A DNA stretch of 5,739 nucleotides from CBDVBZ01 sp965372355 (GCA_965372355.1 CBDVBZ010000181.1:1-5739), one strand, 5' to 3'; shown: positions 1-5,621, counted from the first letter of the stretch. The notes: a model not told the origin generated them from the letters alone. Translations and numbers: made by a program.

Positions 1-1
1 T

Positions 2-49
2 AGCACCTGCGACGTCGCGGGCGGTGTTGGAAGCGGCGAAGCAGGTGCT
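2..49. repeat. 9-bp inverted repeat at left edge
   Basis: AGCACCTGC at 2-10 is the exact reverse complement of GCAGGTGCT at 41-49, with a 30-base loop. The right arm also overlaps a smaller possible stem, CAGGT pairing with GCCTG (42-57). It lies downstream of the minus-strand barrel gene, so it could belong to a 3' end structure or to a dispersed intergenic repeat, but there is no T-run on either strand. Bases 1-134 contain no gene I can support. The repeat is directly visible; any role is a guess. Confidence 0.35.
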
Positions 50-134
50 TTTGCCTGTAGTGGGCGTTCGATCGGGTCAAGCCCCAGGGCGGGGACATCT
101 GGCTTATCGAAAACCTCGACTGAGATTCATTCCC

Positions 135-596
135 TCAAAAATAGAACCGTGCGCCGATTGCCGCGTCCAATTGGAAGTCGGTAGCCGGAGCGAGCTCCAG
201 GATCGGGACGATTTGCCCAAACACATCGAAAGGCGCACCGTCGAAGAGGTAGTTCAACCCCACAGGGAAAGAGACACCAATGATATTATCAGCGGACTCG
301 CGAAACGAGATGATGCCGCCGACGCCGAAGTAGACGGGCAACTCTCCACGCGACACCTTGATCCAGTCGTACCTGTGAAACAGGTATTCACCCATGATCT
401 GGATATCGTTGTTTCCTTCCAACGACCAGGCCATAGAGCCCTGGATCGCATTGATTCGGCTGATGAAATACTTGGCGTTTATCCCCGTTGGCTCCCCGAC
501 AATGATACCGATGCCAAACGGGCGTTCGACCTGGGCGATCGCGGTCGCGGAGAACGCCAGTGTGATAAGCAATGCGACCGCCAGAATTCTACTCAT
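135..596 (-). CDS. Small outer-membrane beta-barrel protein with GEPTG motif
   Basis: This encodes a 153-residue exported protein, probably an eight-stranded outer-membrane barrel of unknown function. Residues 1-21 form a classic signal peptide (MSRIL, a hydrophobic core, then cleavage after AIA before Q22). The mature part begins with glycine-rich alternating strands and a GEPTG motif at 34-38, followed by GINAKY. This resembles the start of small porin-like families such as DUF3996 in spirochaetes; that comparison is from memory. The remainder alternates hydrophobic and polar residues with aromatic girdles (YLFHRYDW, PVYFGVGG) and ends in RFYF, the terminal Phe expected for BAM-dependent insertion. 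There are no cysteines and no enzymatic motif. The ATG start follows GAAGGGAG (604-611 on the complementary strand) with 7 bases between. The gene is divergent from the hydrolase and appears to be transcribed alone. Confidence 0.85.
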   Translation of the reverse strand: MSRILAVALLITLAFSATAIAQVERPFGIGIIVGEPTGINAKYFISRINAIQGSMAWSLEGNNDIQIMGEYLFHRYDWIKVSRGELPVYFGVGGIISFRESADNIIGVSFPVGLNYLFDGAPFDVFGQIVPILELAPATDFQLDAAIGARFYF

Positions 597-651
597 TATT
601 CGACTCCCTTCACCTCGCAGAAAAGACCTGCCAGCAACTGCCCCCTTGCCG

Positions 652-672
652 CCGCGCCGTGGCCCGGCGCGG
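652..672. repeat. 8-bp GC-rich hairpin in the barrel gene leader
   Basis: CCGCGCCG (652-659) and CGGCGCGG (665-672) are perfect reverse complements around the 5-base loop TGGCC. If the minus-strand promoter at 689-718 is real, this hairpin forms about 10 bases into the 5' leader of the small barrel mRNA, some 40 bases before its ribosome-binding site. No T-run follows on either strand, so it is not a standard terminator. It could stabilise the mRNA or be a protein-binding site. Confidence 0.5.
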
Positions 673-688
673 TCACGATATTGGTCAG

Positions 689-718
689 AAAATAGCGCGA
701 AGCGCTGAACATCGACAA
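689..718 (-). promoter_or_regulatory. Candidate sigma70 promoter for the minus-strand barrel gene
   Basis: Read on the minus strand, TTGTCG (713-718) is followed after 18 bases by TATTTT (689-694). Each hexamer matches four of six consensus positions. Transcription would start near 682 and give a leader of about 85 bases. The match is moderate. The palindrome AGCGCGAAGCGCT (694-706) fills much of the spacer, which fits a regulated promoter but does not prove one. Confidence 0.35.
694..706. repeat. Short palindrome AGCGC-GAA-GCGCT in a promoter spacer
   Basis: This is a perfect 5-bp inverted repeat with a 3-base centre. It lies between the candidate -10 and -35 of the minus-strand barrel promoter and about 43 bases upstream of the plus-strand -35. 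The position suits an operator for a dimeric repressor. Arms this short also arise by chance in GC-rich DNA. Confidence 0.3.
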
Positions 719-748
719 GGGATTTATGTTGGTGTCTCGCCGTTGCCT

Positions 749-777
749 TTGTGCCCCGTCAAAAAGCGTGCTAAAAT
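749..777 (+). promoter_or_regulatory. Candidate sigma70 promoter for the secreted hydrolase
   Basis: TTGTGC (749-754), a 17-base spacer, then TAAAAT (772-777), which matches the -10 consensus at five of six positions. TGC directly before the -10 gives the extended -10 form. The -35 is weak beyond TTG. The expected start is near 784, giving a leader of about 48 bases. The TGC-TANAAT shape recurs at two stronger promoters in this window, which raises its credibility. Confidence 0.5.
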
Positions 778-831
778 CATAGTAGACCAGGTTTCTTATC
801 CGCCATCCACCTCACCCTGGGGGACGTCGAC

Positions 832-3051
832 ATGAGACTCACAGCAGCGGCCGCACTCATCCTCATTATATGTTTGGCGGGTGGTGCGCTGGCAGACCAG
901 CAGATCGCCGGCGCGCTCTCCGATGCGCTGGAGGGTCTCGATCGATCCAGGGTCAAGACCGGCATACTCTACGACCGGGTGCTTCCGCTTTCCTCGATCG
1001 AGGACCACGACGGCGGCCCGGCCTCCAGACCGGTGAGTCTTGCCGGGTGGAGGCAGGCATACCACGAAATGTCACGCGCCTCGTTGCTGAAGCCGGAGTG
1101 GCCTTCCCTCAAATCCCTTTTTGATGAGAACCGGCAGGTTATCCGCCGTGGATCGATACCGATCGCGTTTATGCATTTCAACTATGACAGGATTCGTCCC
1201 GACGCGTTGGAGGACGGCCTGCTGGAGCTGCGTAACGGGCTGCTGGTCGAGACCGGCAAAGGTGACCCGTTTATTCAGTCGTCGGTATTTGCGGCCACTG
1301 CGATGAAAGACTATACGCACCGTGGCGCCGGGGTGACGTTCGCGCTCGATCGCAATCGATATTTCTCAAATGACGGACGACTCCCGCTGCGTATCGAGTT
1401 TGACTTCGACGACGGGCGTGGTTTTCGAGATGTCCCGTTTGGGAGTGACCAGATCGTTAATTACCAAAGCACGGGGCGCAAGACGATCCGGATTCGCGCC
1501 GCGCTCGAGGACGGCACGGTGCTTCGGAGCGCGTTCTACTTCCGCGTCGCAGCCCTGCAGACACCAACACCCCACGATACGCTGGCCATCACAGCCGCGA
1601 TACCGTACAACAGCGAGTTCGGAACCGGTGAGGCATACGTTTATCGATCGGATGCCAACCCGTCGCTGAGTCTACCCGCCATTCTGGTCGAGGGCTTTGA
1701 TATCGACAACAGCATGGACTGGGATGAACTGTACGAACTCACAAACCAGGAGGGCCTGGTTGACTCGATACGAGCGATGGGCTACGACGCAGTCGTCCTG
1801 AACTTCACCGACGCTGTCGACTACATCCAGAAGAACGCGTTCGTCCTCGTCGAGCTGATTCAACAGATTCAAGGGATGATTGCCCCGGACAAAGATGTCG
1901 TGATCGTCGGCGCCAGCATGGGGGGGCTGGCAGCACGTTACGCACTGGCCTATATGGAGCACCACTCAATCTACCATCGCGTCCGGCTGTTTGTATCGTT
2001 GGATTCACCGCAGAACGGCGCCAACATCCCGTTGGGTGTCCAGCACTGGGTGGACTTTTTTGCCGATCAGGCGGCCGAGGCCGCTGCGCTTCTCGAAGGG
2101 CTCAACTCGCCGGCCGCACGGCAGATGCTCGTATATCATCACACCGTGACGCCGGTCACAACAGCCGGCCCCGACCCGCTCAAGGCAGGTTTGGAGGCGG
2201 ATCTCGCGGCGGTAGGGGACTACCCGGCGTTTCCGCGCATGGTTGCCATGGCAAACGGCAGCGGCGCTCAGAGCGGGCAAGGGTTCTTGCCGGGAGAGCA
2301 GATCGTGTCGTGGGAGCACTACAGTTTTCTGGTCGATATCGTGGGCAACGTGTGGGCGGTATCCGATGGCCCAACCCAGCAGATATTCCATGGGCTCATC
2401 GATATCATTCTGCTACCGAAGGAAGAGAAGACCATTTCCACTACCGGGACAATGCCATACGACAATGCGCCGGGGGGATACCGGTCGTCGATGGCGCAGA
2501 TGGACTCGACGGAGGCGCCCTATGGAGACATCATAGCGCTTCACGACAACCATTGCTTTATCCCAACGATCAGCGCGCTTGATCTCGCGACGGATGACCT
2601 CTTCTACGATATCGGCGGTGACCCCAACATCCTCACGCTCACGCCTTTCGCTGCTGTTTATTTTCCAGCCTCAAACCAAGGGCACATAGAGATCACTCCC
2701 GAAACCGTACAATGGTTTATCTCCGAATTCCAATGGGCGCCAACGGGCGTGGCCGAGGCCCCCCAGCTGTCGCGTGCGCCCGCGCTGCGCCAGAATTATC
2801 CAAACCCGTTCAACCCGGTGACGACGATCGGGTACTACCTGCCGCATTCGGATCACGCCGTCCTGAAAGTATTCTTGGTGAACGGCCGTCTGGTCAGGAC
2901 GCTCGTCGACAAACCGATGACCGCCGGCCCGCACGACGCTGTGTGGAACGGCCGCGACCATGCCGGTCAACCCGTCGCGTCGGGCATCTACTTCTATCGT
3001 TTGACAGCCGGTCCCTACGTCGGCACGCGCAAGATGGTTCTTCTCAAGTGA
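832..3051 (+). CDS. Secreted alpha/beta-hydrolase (lipase/esterase-like) with C-terminal type IX-style sorting domain
   Basis: This encodes 739 residues, probably a serine esterase or lipase exported to the cell surface or medium. Residues 1-21 are a signal peptide ending ALA before D22. Residues 22-160 form an N-terminal region I cannot assign. Residues about 165-245 look like a PKD/Ig-type sandwich (FDFDDG at 190-195, then a VNYQSTGRKTIRI strand). The hydrolase domain spans about 280-640: the nucleophile elbow GASMGG at 360-365 makes Ser362 the likely nucleophile. It is followed by ARYALAYME, SLDSPQNGANIP (Asp391), LNSPAARQML, ANGSG and HCFIPTISALDL (His574). His618 in QGHIEIT is the better candidate for the catalytic His because it lies near the domain end. 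Residues 652-739 are a FlgD-like Ig tail with YPNPFNP at 656-662, ending MVLLK. Substrate unknown. From memory, this architecture occurs in Bacteroidota secreted proteins. ATG 832 follows GGGGGA (819-824) with 7 bases between. Confidence 0.88.
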   Translation: MRLTAAAALILIICLAGGALADQQIAGALSDALEGLDRSRVKTGILYDRVLPLSSIEDHDGGPASRPVSLAGWRQAYHEMSRASLLKPEWPSLKSLFDENRQVIRRGSIPIAFMHFNYDRIRPDALEDGLLELRNGLLVETGKGDPFIQSSVFAATAMKDYTHRGAGVTFALDRNRYFSNDGRLPLRIEFDFDDGRGFRDVPFGSDQIVNYQSTGRKTIRIRAALEDGTVLRSAFYFRVAALQTPTPHDTLAITAAIPYNSEFGTGEAYVYRSDANPSLSLPAILVEGFDIDNSMDWDELYELTNQEGLVDSIRAMGYDAVVLNFTDAVDYIQKNAFVLVELIQQIQGMIAPDKDVVIVGASMGGLAARYALAYMEHHSIYHRVRLFVSLDSPQNGANIPLGVQHWVDFFADQAAEAAALLEGLNSPAARQMLVYHHTVTPVTTAGPDPLKAGLEADLAAVGDYPAFPRMVAMANGSGAQSGQGFLPGEQIVSWEHYSFLVDIVGNVWAVSDGPTQQIFHGLIDIILLPKEEKTISTTGTMPYDNAPGGYRSSMAQMDSTEAPYGDIIALHDNHCFIPTISALDLATDDLFYDIGGDPNILTLTPFAAVYFPASNQGHIEITPETVQWFISEFQWAPTGVAEAPQLSRAPALRQNYPNPFNPVTTIGYYLPHSDHAVLKVFLVNGRLVRTLVDKPMTAGPHDAVWNGRDHAGQPVASGIYFYRLTAGPYVGTRKMVLLK

Positions 3052-3112
3052 GCGCCCAGCGAGAGTTGCCACCCGGCACCTGCAGCCACGGCGCCACGGG
3101 CCTACTCTACGA

Positions 3113-3131
3113 TCCGCGTCTCTCGCGCGGA
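3113..3131 (+). terminator. Weak hairpin downstream of the hydrolase, possible 3' end
   Basis: TCCGCG (3113-3118) and CGCGGA (3126-3131) pair perfectly around the 7-base loop TCTCTCG, 62 bases after the hydrolase stop. No T-run follows, so intrinsic termination is doubtful; Rho-dependent ending or mRNA 3' protection would fit as well. The rest of 3052-3215 shows no gene and no other convincing signal. Confidence 0.25.
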
Positions 3132-3219
3132 GCTGCAACCCGGACATCCTGCCAGGCGCGCCTTCCCGTTGCTAAGACGTTGCTTTAAACCAGGATAGAT
3201 GGGCGCCCCTCGGCGAATT

Positions 3220-3248
3220 TTGACGTTGCACTCCCGTCCTGCTAGAAT
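3220..3248 (+). promoter_or_regulatory. Strong sigma70-type promoter for the isomerase lipoprotein
   Basis: TTGACG (3220-3225) matches the -35 consensus at five of six positions. A 17-base spacer leads to TAGAAT (3243-3248), also five of six, preceded by TGC as an extended -10. Transcription should begin near 3255, leaving a leader of about 90 bases that contains a strong hairpin. This indicates that the lipoprotein gene is not co-transcribed with the hydrolase. Confidence 0.75.
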
Positions 3249-3295
3249 AGGAACGCATCTTTCTGGATTCAGCTCCCAAGTGACCCACTCGGCAG

Positions 3296-3321
3296 GCCGC
3301 TACGGGCGGACCCGTGGCGGC
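3296..3321 (+). repeat. 11-bp leader hairpin upstream of the isomerase lipoprotein gene
   Basis: Bases 3296-3306 (GCCGCTACGGG) pair with 3311-3321 (CCCGTGGCGGC) around the tetraloop CGGA. Ten pairs are Watson-Crick and one is a G-U wobble (3301 with 3316). It lies about 40 bases after the predicted start site and ends 11 bases before the ribosome-binding site AAGGAG (3333-3338). No T-run follows, so it is probably a leader structure rather than an attenuator. The wobble makes it stronger in the plus-strand RNA than in the opposite strand. Confidence 0.6.
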
Positions 3322-3346
3322 GTCTCAAACCCAAGGAGCGTGAGCC

Positions 3347-3811
3347 ATGGTAAGAAGGACTGTGTATCTCCTTGGTCTTGTCATCCTTTTTGCCCTCAAC
3401 GGTTGCGGGGCAAAGGAACAGACCACCGGCAAGCCGAAGGCGAAAACGCCTGACTTCGTGACTGTCCAGCACATCCTCATCGCTTTTAGTGGTTCGGGCG
3501 CCGGCGATAAGGTGACCCGAACGCAAGAGGAAGCGGCGGCACTGGCACAGGAGCTTTACCGGCGAGCGAGAACCGGCGAGGATTTCGACATGTTGGTGGA
3601 GGAATACACGGACGACAGCTTTCCGGGTGTCTATGAGATGGCGAATGATGCGTCGAAGGCGGATCCAAGCCGTACGATCCTCGCCCGAAAGCAGATGGCC
3701 AAGTCGTTTGGCGATGTTTCCTTCTCACTCGAGGTCGGCGACATCGGGATGGCCAACTACGACCCGAGCGACAGCAAATACGGGTGGCATATCATACTGC
3801 GTTTGAAATGA
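3347..3811 (+). CDS. Parvulin-type peptidyl-prolyl cis-trans isomerase lipoprotein
   Basis: This encodes 154 residues. A type II signal peptide (VRR, a hydrophobic core at 6-17, lipobox LNGC with Cys20) predicts a lipid-anchored protein in the periplasm or outer membrane. A Lys-rich linker (23-34) leads to one PpiC/rotamase-like domain, about 37-154. Its signs are VQHILI (His42), the helical QEEAAALAQELYRRARTGEDF region, VEEYTDD, FGDVSFSLEVGDIG and GWHII (146-150, His148). HIL near the start and GWHII near the end are the family's hallmark ends. The usual GGDLG turn after the SDD-like segment is not recognisable; GVYEMANDASKADPS occupies that stretch, so catalysis is less certain than fold. 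There is no SurA-like N-terminal chaperone domain. AAGGAG lies 8 bases before ATG 3347. It probably assists folding of exported proteins. It is a single-gene unit with its own promoter. Confidence 0.85.
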   Translation: MVRRTVYLLGLVILFALNGCGAKEQTTGKPKAKTPDFVTVQHILIAFSGSGAGDKVTRTQEEAAALAQELYRRARTGEDFDMLVEEYTDDSFPGVYEMANDASKADPSRTILARKQMAKSFGDVSFSLEVGDIGMANYDPSDSKYGWHIILRLK

Positions 3812-3844
3812 TGCTCGCTTGCCGCGGGCGGGAGACGGAGGGGT

Positions 3845-3994
3845 GATGCTGTCCGTGGGCGCCGCCGCAGCTGCTCTGACGTGCAAGACTGCGGCGCGAC
3901 TGCGCGAGTCCTGTTGTCGAACAGCCCACCCGTGCTCGCATGCTGCGCGCGGAGCGGGACGGCGCCACCCGCGCAGTCCCCTGTGGACAGCATC
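3845..3994. repeat. Nested inverted repeats in the convergent intergenic gap
   Basis: Outer arms GATGCTGTCC (3845-3854) and GGACAGCATC (3985-3994) are perfect 10-bp reverse complements. Inner arms GACTGCGCG (3898-3906) and CGCGCAGTC (3970-3978) are perfect 9-bp reverse complements nested inside them. Within the inner pair lies a small hairpin CTGTT-GTCG-AACAG (3911-3924) and GCGGG/CCCGC (3954-3958, 3968-3972). The gap separates two genes that converge, and I see no credible gene in it. Possible roles are a shared 3' end, a structured RNA, or a decayed intergenic repeat. Confidence 0.45.
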
Positions 3995-4019
3995 GTCACG
4001 CGGTCGAAGGCGGCTGTCC
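3985..4019 (-). terminator. Possible 3' hairpin of the second barrel gene
   Basis: GGACAGC (3985-3991) and GCTGTCC (4013-4019) form a 7-bp stem with a 21-base loop, beginning one base after the stop codon of the minus-strand barrel gene. There is no T-run, so it is not a textbook intrinsic terminator. The 3985-3991 arm is shared with the longer inverted repeat to 3845-3854, so the two foldings exclude each other. Confidence 0.3.
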
Positions 4020-4020
4020 G

Positions 4021-4476
4021 CTAGAAGCGGATGCCGGCGGCGACAACGAGCGTGTTGTCGTCCGTGATGATGTATTTGAGCTGAACGAATGGGTCCAGGA
4101 CAATGTTGAATCCCAGTCCGGCGATCAGATTGAACGCAAAATCGCTGGTCGAGTCAAAGTTGTCCGGTTTTACATAGTAATAGCCTAACCCCGCCCCAAG
4201 ATACGGATCCATAATCGGGATCGGAAAGATGGTTAGCTGCGCGTCGAGATTGAGCGTGAACACGTCGGCTTTGTCGACAAAGACCCACTCAAAGTTCGGG
4301 ACCACGTTCAGCATGGCGAGGCCAACCTTCGCATCGACGCCGAGGAAGAAGTCGCTGCCGTTTTCATAGATACCGCCCCGAATGCCAAACTGGGGGCCAA
4401 TGGCCTGTGTCTGCGTGGGCAGAAGCCCGCACAGGAGAACGCAAAGAATCACGGATGTTTTTATTACAGTACGCAC
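4021..4476 (-). CDS. Small outer-membrane beta-barrel protein (OmpA-like/porin-like fold)
   Basis: This encodes 151 residues from a GTG start, probably an eight-stranded outer-membrane barrel. Residues 1-25 are a signal peptide (MRTVIKTS, then a Leu/Val/Cys-rich core, cleavage after TQTQA). The mature protein runs through alternating beta strands: FGIRGGIY, DFFLGVDAKVGL, VPNFEWVFVD, FTLNLDAQLTIFPIP, DPYLGAGLGYYYV, FAFNLIAGLGFNI, FVQLKYII and LVVAAGIRF, with a terminal Phe. YLGAGLGYYY is typical of small OmpA-like/OMP_b-brl barrels. The frame is open 84 codons further upstream, but GTG 4476 is chosen because AAGGGAG sits 5 bases before it, a perfect signal peptide begins there, and a near-consensus promoter lies inside the longer version. 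Length and fold type match the other minus-strand barrel in the window, but the sequences are not visibly close. Function unknown. Confidence 0.85.
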   Translation of the reverse strand: MRTVIKTSVILCVLLCGLLPTQTQAIGPQFGIRGGIYENGSDFFLGVDAKVGLAMLNVVPNFEWVFVDKADVFTLNLDAQLTIFPIPIMDPYLGAGLGYYYVKPDNFDSTSDFAFNLIAGLGFNIVLDPFVQLKYIITDDNTLVVAAGIRF

Positions 4477-4481
4477 GAGAA

Positions 4482-4488
4482 CTCCCTT
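4482..4488 (-). promoter_or_regulatory. Ribosome-binding site fixing the GTG start
   Basis: On the minus strand AAGGGAG lies 5 bases upstream of the GTG at 4476. This, with the signal peptide that follows, decides the start against the longer upstream reading. Confidence 0.75.
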
Positions 4489-4508
4489 CTTGGTTAGCAA
4501 TGAGCGGT

Positions 4509-4536
4509 ATTGTACCACCTGCCTTCGCCGTGTCAA
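4509..4536 (-). promoter_or_regulatory. Near-consensus sigma70 promoter for the second barrel gene
   Basis: On the minus strand TTGACA (4531-4536, full consensus) is followed after 16 bases by TACAAT (4509-4514, five of six), preceded by TGG as an extended -10. Transcription should start near 4502, giving a leader of only about 26 bases that holds the ribosome-binding site. It is among the best promoters in the window, as expected for an abundant outer-membrane protein. Confidence 0.75.
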
Positions 4537-4563
4537 CGTGCTCTTTTTCCCAACATGCCAATC

Positions 4564-4592
4564 TTGACGGTGAACGGCAAGCGTGGTACCTA
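4564..4592 (+). promoter_or_regulatory. Weak promoter candidate for the dehydratase
   Basis: TTGACG (4564-4569) is a good -35. At 17 bases spacing it meets TACCTA (4587-4592), which keeps the first TA and has TGG before it but lacks the conserved final T. The -35 is convincing and the -10 is not. It could be a weak or activator-dependent promoter, or chance. Confidence 0.3.
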
Positions 4593-4612
4593 CTTGGCGA
4601 CGTGCCTTGCCG
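4575..4612. repeat. 7-bp inverted repeat around the dehydratase promoter region
   Basis: CGGCAAG (4575-4581) and CTTGCCG (4606-4612) are perfect reverse complements 24 bases apart, flanking the weak -10 candidate. Centre-to-centre distance is 31 bases, about three helical turns, so both arms would face the same side of the DNA. That suits a regulator, but the repeat is short. Confidence 0.3.
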
Positions 4613-4643
4613 CCTGTCGTGTTGGACAACGCAAAACTGAAAC

Positions 4644-5621
4644 ATGATCGAAATAAGCGACATCCAGAACGCCGCCGGCCGGATCGCCGGAAAAGTGCTG
4701 AGGACGCCATTGCTCTCAAGCAAGACACTGGGCGAAAGGGCCGGCGTGGATCTATTCCTGAAGTGTGAGAGCTTCCAGAAGACAGGTTCGTTCAAACCTC
4801 GAGGAGCGTTGAACAAGGTTTTGTCACTGGCGGCGGCGGAAAGAGCGAACGGTTTGATTACCGTGTCGGCGGGCAATCATGCGCAGGCAGTTGCCTGGGC
4901 CGCCAGGGAAGTGGATGCGTCATGCACCGTCATCATGCCGGCGGACGCGCCCCGCTCAAAAGTCGATGCGGTACATGGATACGGCGCCGACATTGTGTTT
5001 CACGATGATCGCGCAACGCTATTCGACCGGCTCAACGAGGAACAGAAGAAACGGGGGTCGGTTTTTGTCCATCCCTTCGACGATCCGGTTGTGCTTGCAG
5101 GGGCCGGCACGGTTGGGCTCGAGATTGTCGAAGAACTGCCGGACGTTGATGTGGTGATCGTTCCCGTTGGTGGTGGCGGGCTGTTGGGTGGTGTAGCGTC
5201 GGCGGTAAAAGGCGTGGCGCCAGGGACGCGAGTCATTGCCGTCGAACTGGCGGCGGGTCCGGGACTCGGCCCGGCGCTCGAGGCGGGCCATCCGGTCGCC
5301 GTCCAGCGGCCGTCGGGGACACTGGCCGATGGTATGACGCCGCCATTTGTCGGCCAGATCCCGCTCGATATCGCGCGAGAGGCGGTTGATGACGTGGTGA
5401 CGGTGGACGAGCAGGAGATCGTCGAGGCGATGAAGCTGTTGATGACGAGGGCGAAACTGTACGTCGAGGGATCGGGCGCCGCGGCGACCGCGGCGTTGCT
5501 TTTTGGCAAGGTGAGCATGCCATCCCGGTCCCGAGTGGTCGCGCTCGTGTCCGGTGGCAACATCGATCTGGACACGCTGTGCGAGGTTGTCGGTGGTGGC
5601 GATGGGACACAAGGTGGATGA
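4644..5621 (+). CDS. Threonine/serine dehydratase (threonine ammonia-lyase), PLP-dependent, no ACT domain
   Basis: This encodes 325 residues, a fold-type II pyridoxal-phosphate enzyme expected to deaminate threonine to 2-oxobutanoate plus ammonia (or serine to pyruvate) in the cytoplasm. Seen: RTPLL near the start; KTGSFKPRGA with the PLP lysine Lys51; SAGNHAQ (74-80), the substrate/phosphate loop; IMPADAPRSK; GGGGL (176-180), the glycine loop for PLP phosphate; GTLADGM; EGSGAAA (275-281); and SGGN (303-306), where Ser303 meets the pyridine nitrogen. Length is close to catabolic TdcB (329 in E. coli) and lacks the C-terminal ACT domains of biosynthetic IlvA, so isoleucine feedback by that route is absent. 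Serine racemase and hydroxyaspartate dehydratase share the fold and cannot be excluded. The start is forced: an in-frame TGA lies at 4638-4640. No clear Shine-Dalgarno precedes it. The tail after residue 314 is Gly-rich and probably disordered. Confidence 0.92.
   Translation: MIEISDIQNAAGRIAGKVLRTPLLSSKTLGERAGVDLFLKCESFQKTGSFKPRGALNKVLSLAAAERANGLITVSAGNHAQAVAWAAREVDASCTVIMPADAPRSKVDAVHGYGADIVFHDDRATLFDRLNEEQKKRGSVFVHPFDDPVVLAGAGTVGLEIVEELPDVDVVIVPVGGGGLLGGVASAVKGVAPGTRVIAVELAAGPGLGPALEAGHPVAVQRPSGTLADGMTPPFVGQIPLDIAREAVDDVVTVDEQEIVEAMKLLMTRAKLYVEGSGAAATAALLFGKVSMPSRSRVVALVSGGNIDLDTLCEVVGGGDGTQGG

Noticed and set aside
1..90. Minus-strand frame starting MSPPWGLTRSN and open to the left edge
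   Set aside because: It has no ribosome-binding site, an Arg/His-rich translation and too little sequence; it probably reflects GC-rich non-coding DNA.
24..695. Long plus-strand open frame (223 codons) over the small barrel gene
   Set aside because: It lies antisense to a gene with a clear signal peptide, barrel pattern and ribosome-binding site. Its own translation is Arg/Asp-rich without any recognisable motif, and its GTG start has no ribosome-binding site.
2712..3188. Plus-strand frame overlapping the hydrolase C-terminus and following gap
   Set aside because: The hydrolase frame here encodes the recognisable YPNPFNP sorting domain; the alternative frame is Arg/Pro-rich with no motif.
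3845..3994. Inverted repeats as ends of an insertion sequence or MITE
   Set aside because: The 150-base unit has no flanking target-site duplication that I can see and the arms are not accompanied by any transposase. A MITE cannot be excluded without a copy-number search, so it is reported only as a repeat.
3819..4067. Plus-strand open frame across the convergent gap
   Set aside because: It starts at TTG without a ribosome-binding site, has an Arg/Ala/Cys-rich translation, and runs into the antisense of the second barrel gene.
4477..4728. 84-codon upstream extension of the second barrel gene
   Set aside because: The extension is Arg/Ser-rich, would bury the signal peptide inside the protein, overlaps the dehydratase start, and contains the promoter and ribosome-binding site of the shorter form.
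4644..5621. Possible biosynthetic IlvA feeding isoleucine synthesis with feedback control
   Set aside because: There is no room for the C-terminal ACT-like regulatory domain (the protein ends 20 residues after SGGN) and no ilv neighbours are in the window; the reaction may still feed isoleucine, but the regulated form is not supported.
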